DNA of 64,000 nucleotides from Sycobia sp. Sy_11 (Eukaryota > Arthropoda > Insecta > Hymenoptera > Epichrysomallidae). The position numbers and the translations under genes were made by a program. Positions 10,770 to 22,509 of this stretch are shown here, piece by piece (within the stretch, counting starts at the first letter, position 1; each line of letters begins with the position of its first letter). The stretch is from positions 496,001-560,000 of the forward strand of contig JACCIC010000151.1 in NCBI GenBank assembly GCA_018907035.1, in the 5' to 3' direction. The notes below the pieces were generated by a model. That model was not told where the DNA came from. It did not search any database and worked only from the letters and a program-made list of their open reading frames with translations.

Positions 10770-12039
10770 GATAAATGACGACGCGTCCCCATCGCCGTCA
10801 TCCGACGTCGTGCTTATTCTCCCCCCTTTTTTCTACAATTTTAGAGAGACGCGCGATGCGTACATTGATTCTCATCTCGACCGTCGGCGGAGCCACAGGA
10901 GGTGAATGATAAAGAAAGTGAGATGAAGTCGTGAGACGAAGGAGAACAAGAGAGAGAGAGAGAGAGAGAGAGAAAGAAAGCAGAGTGAAGGAAAGAAGTA
11001 GATAAACGTGAAGTGAGAATGGCGATAAAAAGGATGCGAAAGAGAAATAAAAGACAAACGAAAGAGAGTGAAGCCGGGAGAAAGAAACAAAGAACGAGAA
11101 AAGGAAGACCAGAGAAAGAGAGGAAAGAGAGAGAGTAAAGAAGAGAGCATGAAAGGAAAGATAGAGAAAGCAAACGAGAGAAAGAAAGGAAGAGAGAGAG
11201 AGTAAAGACGAGAGGATGAAAGGAAAGATAGAGAAAGCAAACGAGAGAAAGAAAGGAAGAGAGCGAGAGAGAGAGAGAGAGAGAGGAAAGAAGGGAAGGT
11301 GTAATTATAGAAAAAGAACTGAAATATAGAAGGCGTGAAGTATAGTGGTATGAAAGAGAAGAAAAGAGAGTGTGGAGGCAGTGAGGGCCTAGAAAAGGAC
11401 GCAAAGCAATAGAGGATCAAACATACTGTGGAGTGAGATAACCGAGAGAGAAGAGGTAAACGAGTAGAAGAAAGGCGAAAAAGAGGAGAAGAAGGAGACC
11501 GGCGGGAGGTGGAGACGGCAGCGGTGCCGCAACCGTACACCGGATCATCGGCACAATACCACCCTTCCCCCGAAGGTCCAGCCGAAGCCATCTCCGTTCC
11601 ACTAAGGTGGAGAGTAAGAGAGAGTGAGAGAGTGAGAGAGCAAGAAAGAGAGAGAGAGAGGTGAGTGCGCTGTGTAGTCGGTGCCCCTTTCCGGTCACTG
11701 GCGAGACCGCGGTCGGCGACGACGGTGTCCGGGAAGCATCGGGCGGAGTCTACGCGGCAGTCGTGCGATATCGGAGCCCATTGTCGATTTTTTTTGTTGT
11801 CATATTAGTAATAAATAAATAAGAGAGCCTGACGGCAGCCTAAAGAAATTTCTGGGTGTGTCATTTATTTCTTTGAAAAAACTACATGCCGCTCCAGCCA
11901 CGTACGTCTATGTACGCGTCCATTAGTTTTTTTCCTATATTAACTTCTCCTTTCGAACCGGCGGAGCTCCCCCAGAGTTTTCAACAGGTGAATAACGTTT
12001 GATAAAAAAGGTTTTTTTGTGTACACGAACATCTATTTT
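10770..12039. other. Purine-rich block with GC-rich flanks; possible LTR or regulatory region
   Basis: About 750 bp (10920-11680) are strongly purine-biased on the plus strand, with GA, GAAA and GGAA runs including (GA)n at 10948-10972 and 11268-11284. The flanks 10780-10910 and 11690-12000 are GC-rich and CpG-containing. AATAAATAAATAAG near 11811 could be a polyadenylation signal, as in an LTR, but I found neither a second copy nor a target duplication. Long open frames on the minus strand here are low-complexity Ser/Leu/Phe translations and are not counted as genes. Confidence 0.3.
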
Positions 12040-12683
12040 TTAAGCAGATTTAACCAACATTTTGCTCGAATTTCTTTTGGCATTACTACAAAAATATTCA
12101 TGGTATTTAATTGAAAAAACGGAAATAAACGAAATATATATGTATATATATATATATATATATAATATTATATGTATATTATATTGTATATATTATATAT
12201 ACACATTTTAAATACAGTTTCTACTGAGAAATATTGTATTGGCGTCTACGGGCGATTGATTACGATATCCTGTTGCCTCAAGACGATTTCTATAGGCAGT
12301 TATGTGTTCGTATGATAGAATGCGATATGCAGGTATCTCTGGGCGATTGCTACGGAGAATATTGTATTTAGTTGATAGAAAACGATGCCCTGGTATGAGG
12401 AAAGCAACTTCTATGGAAAAATTCGTGTTGGGACGGTAAAATACGATATCTAGGTTTTTTCGAACGACTTCTACAGGGAGTATTGTATTTAATCGTTAGG
12501 AAACGATGTTCAGGTATGTCAGTACCACTTCTATGAAGATATTCGCAAAACACTCTATAGCAGTCGTCCCTAGTCATTTCCGATAGTCCAAACATGATAC
12601 TCTCTGTAAACGTCGTTTTGAGGCATTTGAACTATCGTTCCAACTGGAAAGTACAATTTTCTTCATCGAAGTCGTATTTAATA

Positions 12684-12735
<52 letters not shown>
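12040..12735 (+). repeat. Foldback-family outer arm with about 60-bp minisatellite
   Basis: The module starting CAACATTTTGCTCGAATTTC, followed by a (TA)n tract, matches 61400-61600. It is followed at about 12275-12560 by four to five degenerate units of about 60 bp with the core ACGACTTCTAC and a GATAG...AACGAT half, the same units as at 61670-62110. The end module with CATCGAAGTCGTATTTAATATG (12675 region) also matches 62165-62187. A (TA)n microsatellite (12686-12733) closes the copy. Confidence 0.7.
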
Positions 12736-12736
<1 letters not shown>

Positions 12737-13200
12737 GTTGTCTAAAAACCTCTTAAGAATTTTCCAGGTAAACTGCTTTTGGATAAGGTCAAGGTCAATC
12801 TAGAGGTAACTTTAATTAAGGAATTTAATGGTTTAATTTATATTTAACCTCGGCTTTGACTTTCAAGTTAATTTCAAAGTAAAATTTGTTTTTTCAAATG
12901 GTAATCCCTCTTTTTGACAATGGAAATCGAAAGAGCATTAAATTTAAGAGGTTGTTTAACCTCGAACAAGGTTTGGAAACCTCTTAGCATAGGAAATTCC
13001 CAATTTTTGTACCACAGAACCTATTACCTTTATCAAGGTGCATGCAATGGTGACGCTCTGCACGGCCTTGACGATGCCCTTCAAGGATATTTTTCTTTGA
13101 TATTTCTTATTTACTTTTAGCATTACCCAGGAACAACGAGATTGTGAATTATGTGGAGATTTCATTGATATACCTGAAGATTTGCCTATTAATGTTCCGA
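12736..13200. repeat. Unclassified repeat, possibly DNA-transposon derived
   Basis: It starts ACAGGTTGTCTAAAAACCTC directly after the (TA)n tract, a form reminiscent of DNA transposon ends, and contains an AAGGTCAAGGTCA motif. No transposase is readable and no second copy occurs in the window. The classification is a guess. Confidence 0.25.
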
Positions 13201-13800
13201 CAAAAGTAGCAATTCTGGAATATATTAAACAGTTTACATATATTTTATTTACATTGTTATTAATTTTACAAAAATAATTATATTCATTAATATTATCTAT
13301 GCGAAAAGTTTGAGTTATTGTTAAAAAAAAAAAGTTGGTGTTATTTTCTATTATCGAAAATCTTTTACCTTACTTACACATTATATTATTTATAATAGTT
13401 TAGTTTACTTTAAATATTTTTTTCATATTTTAAAAATTATACAGTAATGATAGAATTAAGGAGTTAACATTCCATATCCAATTTTTACAAAACGTATCAT
13501 TTATAGCTTACTAAAACATGTCAAAAATGTCTGCAAATTTATAATGTAATTCTTATTTACAGTCTTAAAAAGCTTTTTTGGTTTCAGTTGATTTTAAAAA
13601 TAGATACGGTAATTAATGTAATTACATCACGATAAAATATTATTCCGAAAATTGCATGAATAAAGATATATTGCAAGTTATTATTTACGCAATACATCTG
13701 AAAATATAAAAAAACTGTTCATGAGCGATTGTTTTCAAACTTGACGGATAACCGTGCCAGATAGTGTATATTTCTTTCAATTTCGACTCATGGTTAGGTA
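13201..13800. other. AT-rich sequence, nothing recognised
   Basis: No feature supported. Confidence 0.3.
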
Positions 13801-13814
13801 ACTAATTTCAGACC

Positions 13815-14340
13815 ATGCACTCGCAAAAGTGCGCCGGCTTCAGTGACTGGCCGCGTCAGGGCGCTCATTCACGGCAGCTAAAAAGTCGTCCTGCATTGTT
13901 ATATAGGCTCTGGCGATATCTCCTTATTATTTCTGATTGTGGTAACGTTGCGATGCCTTTAGACGCCAAAAAGTTGGAGACACTGAACGCACTTAGACAG
14001 GGAGCATTGTCGTGATGCAGAACCCAAGTTTGCGCAATCTCTGGATGTACTCTGAGCACCCTTTTTCGTAATTTTTCGAACTCATTGCGGTAGCACACTT
14101 GATTTACGGTTTGTCCAGATGGTACAAATTCTTTGTGAAACAGCCCTTTATTCTCGAATAAACAAATGTATATGGTTTTGAGTTTGGACTTGTTCATTCT
14201 CGGCTTCATTGGCCTTTGACGTTTCCACTGCCTTTTTTAAAATCGGCATTCCACCGAAGCACCTGACCACAAGTTAGGGCATCACTGTTAAGTATTATGG
14301 CGTTGACATGAAAATGTTGCTTCTCCCATAACAATATTGA
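13815..14340 (-). pseudogene. Mariner-like transposase fragment
   Basis: The minus strand at 14209-13865 encodes 114 residues with the middle of a mariner/IS630-type transposase. HKEFVPSGQTVNQVCYRNE is followed by RVLRVHPEIAQTWVLHHDNAP, whose Asp in HHDN is the second catalytic residue. Downstream, where the Pro-rich motif and third Asp should be, the sequence has shifted and decayed (TLPQSEIIRR). The N-terminal DNA-binding region is missing. It belongs to a different mariner subfamily from the copies at 36.0, 47.4 and 55.1 kb, judging by the wording around the HDN motif. Confidence 0.65.
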
Positions 14341-15338
14341 TAATCTGTACCCACGAAGAATAATTTACATATGTTTAATAAAGTCGGAGCTGCTTTTTGG
14401 ATGTCTACTGGTTTTTACGGTCATAGTTTCTTTCGCATGTGTACGTGCGTGCACATAGAGATTTGTATTATACATGATGTATTATCTATTAATAGGCCTC
14501 CGTTAATTCAATATATGATCAGGCAGTATACAGGTATTGCAGAAGTTTGTGCATTATATGTTGAAAATGAATATTTTTCTCAAATAATTTAATTTATTAA
14601 ATATTTTCGGTCCAATTAAGTCACTATAGCATTCAAAAACGGTGTTTTCATTCCATTAACATTGGTCCTGCAATATCAATACTAATCATACTATTTTATG
14701 ACGAACGATAAAGGGTTACATTAGTTAATATAATACTTCAATTATTACAGTAATATCTCTTTATATATTCTGATGGACGAGCCTTCCTTCTCGTCGTTAA
14801 CAATTTTATGGAAGGGAGTAAAATGTTAAAAGGACGTGTATAACATTACGCAGTATATAATTTTATTTGCCTTTTTTGTTTATCTTTAGGGCTTTCTATA
14901 CAGGTATGCCAGCATATAATAAGTTTATATAATAAATTCGTTAAATAAATTTCCAAAGCTATTTGTCAGATAATCAATTACATAATAATATTGAAAAATC
15001 TTTGCTTTAACGTTAGATTGTTATATGGACAAATAACATGTGAGTTATACTACTGATATAGAAAAATCGAAATATATTATATCAAATAAAAGAAATTTCT
15101 AGTTTTAAGAATATTTTATGGATTCGTATCGAAAACAAAACGAAATTTATTGTTGGCGTAAAATATTTAATAATTTATAACACGTTCGCATGTTTGTGAT
15201 TAATGTGCATCTATAGGAAAAAATATAATAAAAATTGTAACAATAATACGAAGTTAAAATTTATGTAAATTTGTTCTGATATTGCTGATAAAATTATAAT
15301 AATCTTGTTCTAGAATTTTCACGAATTAAAGAACAATT

Positions 15339-15340
<2 letters not shown>
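14341..15340. other. AT-rich sequence, nothing recognised
   Basis: No open frame, repeat or RNA gene supported. A (TA)n(TG)n microsatellite at 15343-15386 ends the region. Confidence 0.3.
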
Positions 15341-15383
<43 letters not shown>

Positions 15384-15387
<4 letters not shown>

Positions 15388-15775
15388 GGATTCTGGGCGC
15401 AGGATGTGGAAAGAACTAGTCCGGTTGAGATAAAATGCAGCTTTATTGACGCGGTGACAACAAGTTCGGCACAGCACCTACGAACTCTGCCCAGGTCGCT
15501 CTTCGACTGGCCGGCTCGCCGCTCGGCCTGACCGTTCGGAAGGCGCGCTCCGCTATCCCCTCCAGCTTGAGGGATCCGATCGCAAATCCCATTGGTCCCT
15601 CTGAGGGTTTCCCCGCAGTTACATGCTACCGTACATCCTATTGGTTGCGCTAGGGGTTTTCCGTGCTTACCTATATATCCGCTCTCGGTTACTCACTCGC
15701 ACCATATCTCTCCCTCTCACTCTCTCCCTCACTCTATTTCTCTCTCTCAGTTGCACACTTGCTCATCCCCTCTGT

Positions 15776-15780
<5 letters not shown>
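15384..15780 (-). mobile_element. Possible solo LTR (minus orientation)
   Basis: Read on the minus strand, this GC-rich island shows promoter-then-polyadenylation order: two CCAAT boxes (plus-strand ATTGG at 15590-15595 and 15641-15645), a TATATAGG box (about 15669), and AATAAAG (about 15443), followed by an end resembling ...CCCACA at 15384. This is the U3-R-U5 layout of an LTR. No partner LTR, coding region or clear target duplication is visible. The left end merges with a (TG)n tract and the right end with CT- and TA-rich microsatellites. Confidence 0.4.

Positions 15781-15828
<48 letters not shown>
15779..15828. repeat. (TA)n microsatellite
   Basis: About 25 perfect TA units. Apparent open frames across it are translations of simple sequence. 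Confidence 0.95.
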
Positions 15829-15833
<5 letters not shown>

Positions 15834-16029
15834 GATATTCTTGTTTTTTTTGAGGAGCGCTATTTTAATATATATATATTTATGACCTTAAATATTATTA
15901 TAATAAAAATAATTCAGAAATTTATATAATATTTACAAATCATAAATGTACTTGGTTCTTTAGTATTACATTAATACTCGAATTCCTTTCGAGTCCTCTA
16001 AATTTCTTCCAACTACGTCAAGACTTATA

Positions 16030-16830
16030 TTGCTACTGGTCAGAACGTCTATGAGTGTTTCAATATGTGTATATTATTTCGCGTATTTCTTCAATAATGG
16101 ACTGGATTTCATTGACGTGATTCTTATTTACAGACAATTGTTCGGTAATTAGTAATCTCAGTCCCTTAACAAGCTCATTAGTAGGATCATCCCAGAATAC
16201 TAACTCTATCGAAGAATCTGCCTTTGCTATTTTATATTTAGGTATGAGACCTCGGTCTCCCTTTTTTATAAAACTAGCACTGCATCGAAAGAACGGTACA
16301 ATAATGTTGAAATATTTTCTACTCGTCGATGAGAGTATAGATTCATCTTTGCAATTATTTTCCGGTTCCTTCCAAAATACTGCGATAATTTTCACGATCT
16401 CATGAAACACTTAATGTGTCGTTTGATTCTTTATTTATAATTACCTCCATGATACCATTACTTTTAGGATAAGTCAAATCTCTCATTTTGATTTTATGAT
16501 TATGAAATATAATTTCAGATTCGCCAAGCATGTACACACATCCAATATTTCTTACTCCGTATATGTTATCGAATTGACTGCGGCTTTGATCTGAAATATT
16601 AATTTTAATATTGTGTTAGTTAATCATTGAGTTATCTAACGAGGCAAATTCATCAGCAGAATCATAATTTTTTACGGAAGATAACTGAATATTACCATCT
16701 ATCATAAAACTCGATTTTTTCGATATCTATTTCGTTTTTATTCCTGTAATCATTCAAAATGAGATTAGAAGATTATAAATTGTTTGATTTGACAAGCTGT
16801 TCAAGTAGTGTAATAACTGTTTTCAATGTA
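16030..16830 (-). pseudogene. Virion-associated protein of unknown function (DUF8207-like), second copy
   Basis: It is homologous to 1200-2100. The minus strand at 16410-16060 reads from KSEILSSTSRKYFNI-like sequence through NELVKGLRLL to NEIQSIIEEIREI in one frame, so the C-terminal tail that is frameshifted in the first copy is in frame here. The N-terminal half (16420-16830) is broken by stops, although the plus-strand sequence is clearly alignable to 1560-2010. The homology ends abruptly near 16838. Confidence 0.55.
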
Positions 16831-16837
16831 TCTTTTG

Positions 16838-17035
16838 GGTGACTTAACGAAAGAGACGTTCTGATGTAATATACTTGGACAGTTTTGGAGATCTAAAGCC
16901 TTCTATAGATCTCATGCAATATTTCAATATAACTGAACTAACATACAACTATAAAAAATATCAGAATTTCGATTCCTTTTTATGTCGTCACTTTTGTCTT
17001 CAATTCTTCAATGAATATCTATAAAGAAGGTGTTG
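16838..17035 (+). pseudogene. Adenain-like protease fragment, second copy
   Basis: Immediately after the deletion junction the plus strand matches 3906-4095. It keeps the region of the catalytic His (as TTGGGTGACTTAACG, damaged), the YLDSFGD-type acidic motif in shifted frame, and the region of the catalytic Cys (CRHFCLQF-like, with changes). It begins partway through the gene because of the deletion. Confidence 0.55.
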
Positions 17036-17079
17036 TTTGTGTAAATGTAATCATTTCCATTTAATCAGTCAAGTCATAT

Positions 17080-17581
17080 AGTTTTGCTTTCACTCTCTCA
17101 GACAGATCTTCTGTTTTAAAAGCTGAATATTTTCTTTCTATTACATTAGAAATTCATAAAAATCTGTTTTAGGCTCAGACGAACCTTTAATACAATTTCG
17201 AATATTGACAATATAGATAATAAGCTACATTTACAATAGAAAGTTGTTACTATTCTGACTGGTTATTACGAAATTATCGGTATTCATCAATTGTCATCAA
17301 CCATATTGAAATCTGTTGAAACCTCAAATAAATGACCGCGTAAATTTTATATATTAAATAAGAATATAGTTTATTAATAATTATATATAAAAAGGAAAAA
17401 TTTTAATGCTACATAAACTAGGACCAAGTAACGACCTTTCTTGTCTGGCCGTCCTTTCAAAATTGACACTACCTACATTTAATCCAAAGACACGGGTAAT
17501 AGCATAAACTCTTATTCCGAATCTTCTGCTTTTTTTACCTGACTTACACCGTTAATTATATTTCATATACTCACGGTCACT

Positions 17582-17653
<72 letters not shown>

Positions 17654-17940
17654 GTCTCTCTGTCTCTCTGTCTCTCTGCGTACATGCATTCTCAAGTAGA
17701 GTTGAGTGTAATATTAATGCGGGAGCTTTCAGTAACAATAAAAAGGTTCATAGCATTCATGAATTGTTTCTCTGAATTCCTCCAGAATATAAAAACGTAG
17801 AAGTTTCATTTCATGTTATATATCGACCACTGAGTTTTAAGTCTATAGTTTATCTACCAATTCGACTATAATATTAAGAAGGAAATGTTGTTAATTTTGG
17901 AGGAGAAGCAATTACTATTAGACTTCATATCACCTCTACA
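17080..17940 (+). pseudogene. Penton-like protein, second copy, split by CT-rich insertion
   Basis: The N-terminal part (17080-17325) aligns with 4150-4395 and the C-terminal part (17690-17940) with 4575-4830, including the NINAGAFSNNKKVHSIHE signature at about 17708-17765. Between them about 365 bp of unrelated sequence, including an unbroken (CT)n run at 17584-17645, replaces about 180 bp of the gene. Several stops and frameshifts are present. Confidence 0.6.
17584..17690. repeat. (CT)n and (TCTCTG)n microsatellite
   Basis: About 31 CT units followed by TCTCTGTC-type repeats, inserted in the penton-like relic. Confidence 0.95.
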
Positions 17941-18119
17941 CAAGAGGGATTGTTTGTAACTCTATCATGCATATAAGTACTCCATCATATCAATGGACCA
18001 TCAGTCAATTGAAGAATTTGAGACAGATAACGCGCAAGAACATTCGGTTCCTTCAAAGTTTGTGTCTGAAAGTTTGTATAAAAAATTCACTTGTATAATT
18101 TTCTGCTGCTTCCTGAAAA

Positions 18120-18250
18120 ATGGACGAGATTTTAAAACTTCAATCAGGTGTTGTATTCGATGAGTCAATCGCTCATACCAATGATGAAATTCGTATTTCT
18201 ATCGAACATCAAGATTTATGTTCTCTACCAAAAAGAAGAAAATATTTGTT
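18120..18250 (+). pseudogene. Major capsid protein N-terminus, second copy
   Basis: An ATG at 18120 opens MDEILKLQSGVVFDESIAH, nearly identical to the start at 5005, and continues through a stretch alignable to 5110-5175. Homology then stops and AT-rich sequence keeps the frame open by chance to 18329. The rest of the capsid gene is absent, so this copy is 3' truncated. Confidence 0.6.
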
Positions 18251-18330
18251 TAATATGAAAAATTGTTTTTTTATAAAAAATATATCTTTAAATATTTTAA
18301 CTAATTTAGTTGATAAGTTATTTTTTTAAC

Positions 18331-18637
18331 TTAAAAGACACGTCATTAATTGTCTAAAGAAAATTTATTTAAATTGGTTAAATAAACTTAAATTTCTTTA
18401 ATGCACTAACTTTAACATCACAAGTATATCCTTATGTATATCTGATTCGTTAAAAATCAAAATGTTGAAAAAAAATGTTGTTCTCGCTATTTGAATCCAC
18501 GATTTTCAGCTTTCCGGTTACTATACTTATAAAGAGTCGTCTAGGATTTTTCTTATATATAATATGTAAAGTTTGAATGGTGGATATTCTGTGTTTGAAA
18601 TCAAGTTACGTTGCGCTGCGTACAATACAAATATAAT

Positions 18638-18678
<41 letters not shown>

Positions 18679-19560
18679 GTGCGTGTGCGTGTGTGTATGT
18701 ATAACTATAGTTTTTAATTATATAAATAATTAGGGTGAACGGGATATAACGTGTGAGGTATTCAAATATGAAAACCCATTTAAATTAAATTAAAATAATA
18801 AATTAAATGAAAATTAAATTAAAATAATATAATAAAATAACTTATATAATAAGGCATAAAAAACCTCATACTTACAAGGAGGAAAAAGCCGCTACAAACG
18901 CAATCATTTCTAAATTATACTATATCTAATGAATTATGATTACAATCAAAGAAACGCACAATTAACATCAAATTCAGACATATCGCATGGTCATTTATGT
19001 TGAAAACGAGAGCTCTCTTACGTTTTTCCTTTGACCTCGCGGACCTACACACACACACATACACTTAATGGAGAAACAAGATGTAGTCGAGATCAAGGCG
19101 CACGCAGTTCCGATGCCTCGGAGATGGGAACAGCCCTTATTGCGACGTCGCCAGGGTGCCATATAGAGGCAGCGGGTTTGCCTAACACCTCAAATGACGT
19201 TTGTCATCTGCTAGTAGACCGGATTATTCTTCGCTAGCCATTTCTTCGTAGAATCCGTTTATCGAGAAGGAAATATCGAACGTCATACACACACATATAA
19301 ATACATAAATTAAGACTATATCGCAGTAGCGATTGCCGATTCATACGCGAAGATACGGCTCTCAACGCACAACTATACACAATTGGCAGACATGCGTTTG
19401 GATCTGAACACGGGGATCAGTGCAGCGAAACCTTGCCCGCAAAAAGTTCGTTGAGAAAACGGATGGCATTTCCCCACTTCTCTCCCTTTTGAAATGCCAA
19501 ATAAGGAGTCATTCGTGGATTCCCCGAACGCGCGGAATGAGGCTTAAATGCATCGCTGAT
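18331..19560. other. Intergenic; (GT)n at 18641-18705, rest unrecognised
   Basis: The (GT)n tract is interrupted by GC and TA variants. Positions 19020-19270 and 19330-19550 are GC-richer and single-copy in this window, without open frames that resemble known proteins. Confidence 0.4.
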
Positions 19561-19564
19561 GTGC

Positions 19565-19591
19565 ACATATAAACACACGTACACACACATG

Positions 19592-19633
<42 letters not shown>

Positions 19634-19759
19634 TATACCTATGTATACATATGCACATACATGCACGTATATCCACATATATATGTGTGTATACATATGC
19701 ACACATACATAGACTGCATAAACATGCATATATACATACACTCAAATACATAAATATAG

Positions 19760-19818
<59 letters not shown>

Positions 19819-19830
19819 CATCTCCATATA
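19565..19830. repeat. (TA)n and (CATA)n compound microsatellites
   Basis: Two (TA)n blocks (about 19595-19630 and 19768-19811) flank CATACATATGCACA-type repeats. Apparent Tyr/Ile-rich open frames in several phases are artefacts of the repeats. A (TTA)n tract follows at 19969-19990. Confidence 0.9.
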
Positions 19831-20039
19831 TATTTATATGCTTTTCAAATGACAAGAAGCGCAGAGATTTTTCAGTGGACCCTTCTTCAAGAGACCTTTC
19901 AGTGTGCATTAAAATCTAAAAACCTACCTGACTAAGTAGGTTTTCTATATTTATTAAGCATCACTTTATTATTATTATTATTATTATTATATCTAATGAA
20001 ATGGAAATCATTGCGTCCAAAAAATGAAAGTGATTATTG

Positions 20040-20890
20040 ACTTCAATTTCCTTTATAGATTTAATTGAAATTTAAATTTAAAGGTGTCATTGACTGAGCA
20101 ATAAAATTGTCACATAAGGATTTTAGACAGAATAATTTGCAGATAGTAAGGGAAACTTTCATTAATAATGGATATGCAATTAAATTTATTCATAAGTTAA
20201 CTACTGAGAGATTGTTTGACATTTATAATACCGAAAATAGATATAATGTAAAGAATTAAAATAAATTTTCGAAAATATAACATTCAAGTTTTCTTTAAAA
20301 ATTGTAATAATTTAAGTAAGTTATTTAATAATTTCAAGGATAAGGATAATCTATTTATAAAATCTGGAGTTGTTTACAAAATTAATTGATGGATTGTAAT
20401 GAATGCTATATTGGACAAATAAGTAGATATTTAAAAAAGAGAATTTATGAACATAGACATAGTTGACATAGTTCACATATTACTTCTGGTTTAAAAGAAC
20501 ATTGAAGTTTTTATATTCTTTTGAATTTGTGAATGTCGATATTTGAGAGCATGTTATTAATGATAAGTATAAAAGGGAGAGTCTCGAAAGTATTCACATT
20601 TCATGATATCGAAATAATATGAATTTAATTTTAGTGTCAAGTAATTTAGATAACATTTATCATTCTTTATTAATTGGTGGGATCAGTCAGATTGTACTTT
20701 ACTAATAAAGAATTTTTTTTCAGCTGGTATATTTTTATTTGAGATTAGATGGGGTTGATTTTAAACACGGGCTATCTGACTATCATTATAATTTTTAATT
20801 TATTATATATTTATATGTATTACTATTGATTTATCTAACTACATTCGATATAAGCACAATTAAAGTATATAGTACGTTGACATAGTTGAA
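20040..20890 (+). mobile_element. Penelope-like element: GIY-YIG endonuclease end and 3' region
   Basis: At 20360-20465 the plus strand encodes, with one frameshift, a GIY-YIG endonuclease motif: CNECYIGQ followed by SRYLKKRIYEHRH. This C-terminal endonuclease is diagnostic of PLEs. Upstream (20040-20350) is a decayed part of the reverse transcriptase C-terminal region. Downstream, 20565-20700 and 20735-20880 match the other PLE copies at 34320-34440 and 34775-34990. The hammerhead-like block between them is missing in this copy. Confidence 0.6.
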
Positions 20891-22500
20891 TATTAGGGAA
20901 ATAACGTCTTCATAAGTTAAGATTTTACAGTGCCTTTTTTTTAATTATACGAAATTAAAAATTATGCTCTAAAAAAATATTTGTTTAAAGCAAATAAATA
21001 TCTTTTAAATAAATATTATTCAATAATATAATTTAAATCGCGCACAGAGTGCAACACACAGAATTGACGCCCACGTGCTACCGTGGAGGGTTCGGGCAAG
21101 CAACACTATCGAACTCCATTCGAACCAGAGAGAAACGTCCAACCGCGTTGGCGATAACAGCGCACACTCTGGCGATGCTACATGAACTATTATATCTCGT
21201 AAAAACGCGCCTCGTTGCGTAGGTGCTCACTTTACAGTGTCCGTTCACCGTATTCCGCGCGCTTGCAAGCACAGTAGACAAAGTAAATGAGAAACAGTAT
21301 ACATGCCTAAGAGCCCAACAAACAGTTTGCTAAAGAAATGAATGGAATCATTATCGAAAACAGATTGGTATCTCCGAGTCGCAGAGTCAGTGTCTATCAG
21401 AGAGATTCCCGTGCCCGTTGGCACGCACCAACCGAACAGGCGAAACCCGCGTAAGCGGGAACCGCGACCATTTGCTCTGCACTGTGCAGAAACTGTTGTC
21501 TACACCACTTTTGTGACCTATTAAAAATAACATAATTAACATCTGCTCACTAGTTTAGCTCCGCAAGTATACTATCGCTAGGCAAGAAAAGCGGCTTTAT
21601 TCCGGCAAGCTATTACGGGTATCTGCGCATACTTTGCGGCATTATAAGCCGGGTTCTATGGGCAATTATGTATTAGAGGAACACTGACAGCTTGTTGATG
21701 ACAGATCGATCTAACAGAAAATAACAAGGCAAGTAGGACGCGCAGCGGAGCGATTTATGCCTACTTTGCGTCCTCCACGATCAGCTTGATGATGCACTTT
21801 CCGACCAAGAAAACCGCGAACGCCAACCACGAGATGCAAGAATTCCTCTGCTGTCAAACGCACCAACAGGTTGCAGCTTTAGCCAGCGAAAATACCGCGT
21901 TGCGCAGTAATTTAGAGGACCGAAATGAACGGATGCGCGAACTTGACACCCACAAAGTGAAACGCGCCGTCGACCACGCAGACAGTTAGAGGTTACTAGA
22001 ATGGGATTTTGCTGGCGGAGAATCAGTAATCAATAATGCTTCTCTCGCGATTGCGAAGATCGGTTAGCCGAGCATACGTCCCTGTGATTTTCTCTAACGT
22101 CCCTGCTTTACTCTAACCTCGATAAATCTGCTGTTTGTGATCTGATCGACATAAAATTTTTACACGTTTCATGTCAAGGTTTGTACTATAGGGAAACGTG
22201 GCCAGTTTGGTACTACTAGCACCATTTCTGGTTTAGTCTCGGGACTAATTGAACGTTTTATTCCTATTAAATATTTCATATCGAAATCTGTCGTTGATTA
22301 TATCTTTATTTAATTGATAGAAAATATAGAGGCCACAACATATTAAAAATAATTTTTCTATACCCCCTTCCGATATCGTCTCGCAGGGCCCTGAGCATCC
22401 GCCCTTGGCTGCCTCAGCCCTACCGTCGTAGACAGGCGAGGGGATGTTTCGGAAGGGCACTCTTAAGCGAGCTCGATTCCTCAAATCCTACTATTCGTTA
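20891..22500. other. GC-richer intergenic block, unrecognised
   Basis: Positions 21040-22140 are GC-rich relative to the surroundings, and several open frames of 60-70 codons occur on both strands. The one at 21786-21989 has a short heptad-like stretch (VAALASENTALRSNLEDRNE). None resembles a known domain, and there is no second copy in the window. It may be a decayed retroelement gag or LTR, but this cannot be supported. Confidence 0.25.
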
Positions 22501-22509
22501 ATTTATTTA

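Larger units (their letters stand above)
15960..18330. mobile_element. Second, internally deleted copy of the Polinton/adintovirus-like element
   Basis: This stretch follows the first copy (1-6241) in the same orientation but with gaps. It has the minus-strand virion protein (16030-16825), protease (16845-17010), penton-like gene (17080-17330 and 17690-17940) and the start of the major capsid gene (18120-18250). Integrase and fibre-like genes are absent on the left. Everything from the N-terminus of the virion protein to the middle of the protease (ATPase, PLA2-like, pX-like) is missing at one junction near 16838. A CT-rich insertion replaces part of the penton-like gene. Confidence 0.75.

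Noticed and set aside
10841..11698. Long open frames on the minus strand (187, 239 and 93 codons)
   Set aside because: They are Ser/Leu/Phe/Arg runs translated from the purine-rich simple-sequence block, overlap in several frames and show no domain.
19509..19935. Several Tyr/Ile-rich frames on both strands
   Set aside because: They arise from (TA)n and (CATA)n microsatellites.
21786..21989. Small gene with a coiled-coil-like stretch
   Set aside because: 67 codons, no homologue recognised, no second copy, and many similar-sized chance frames lie in the same GC-rich block.
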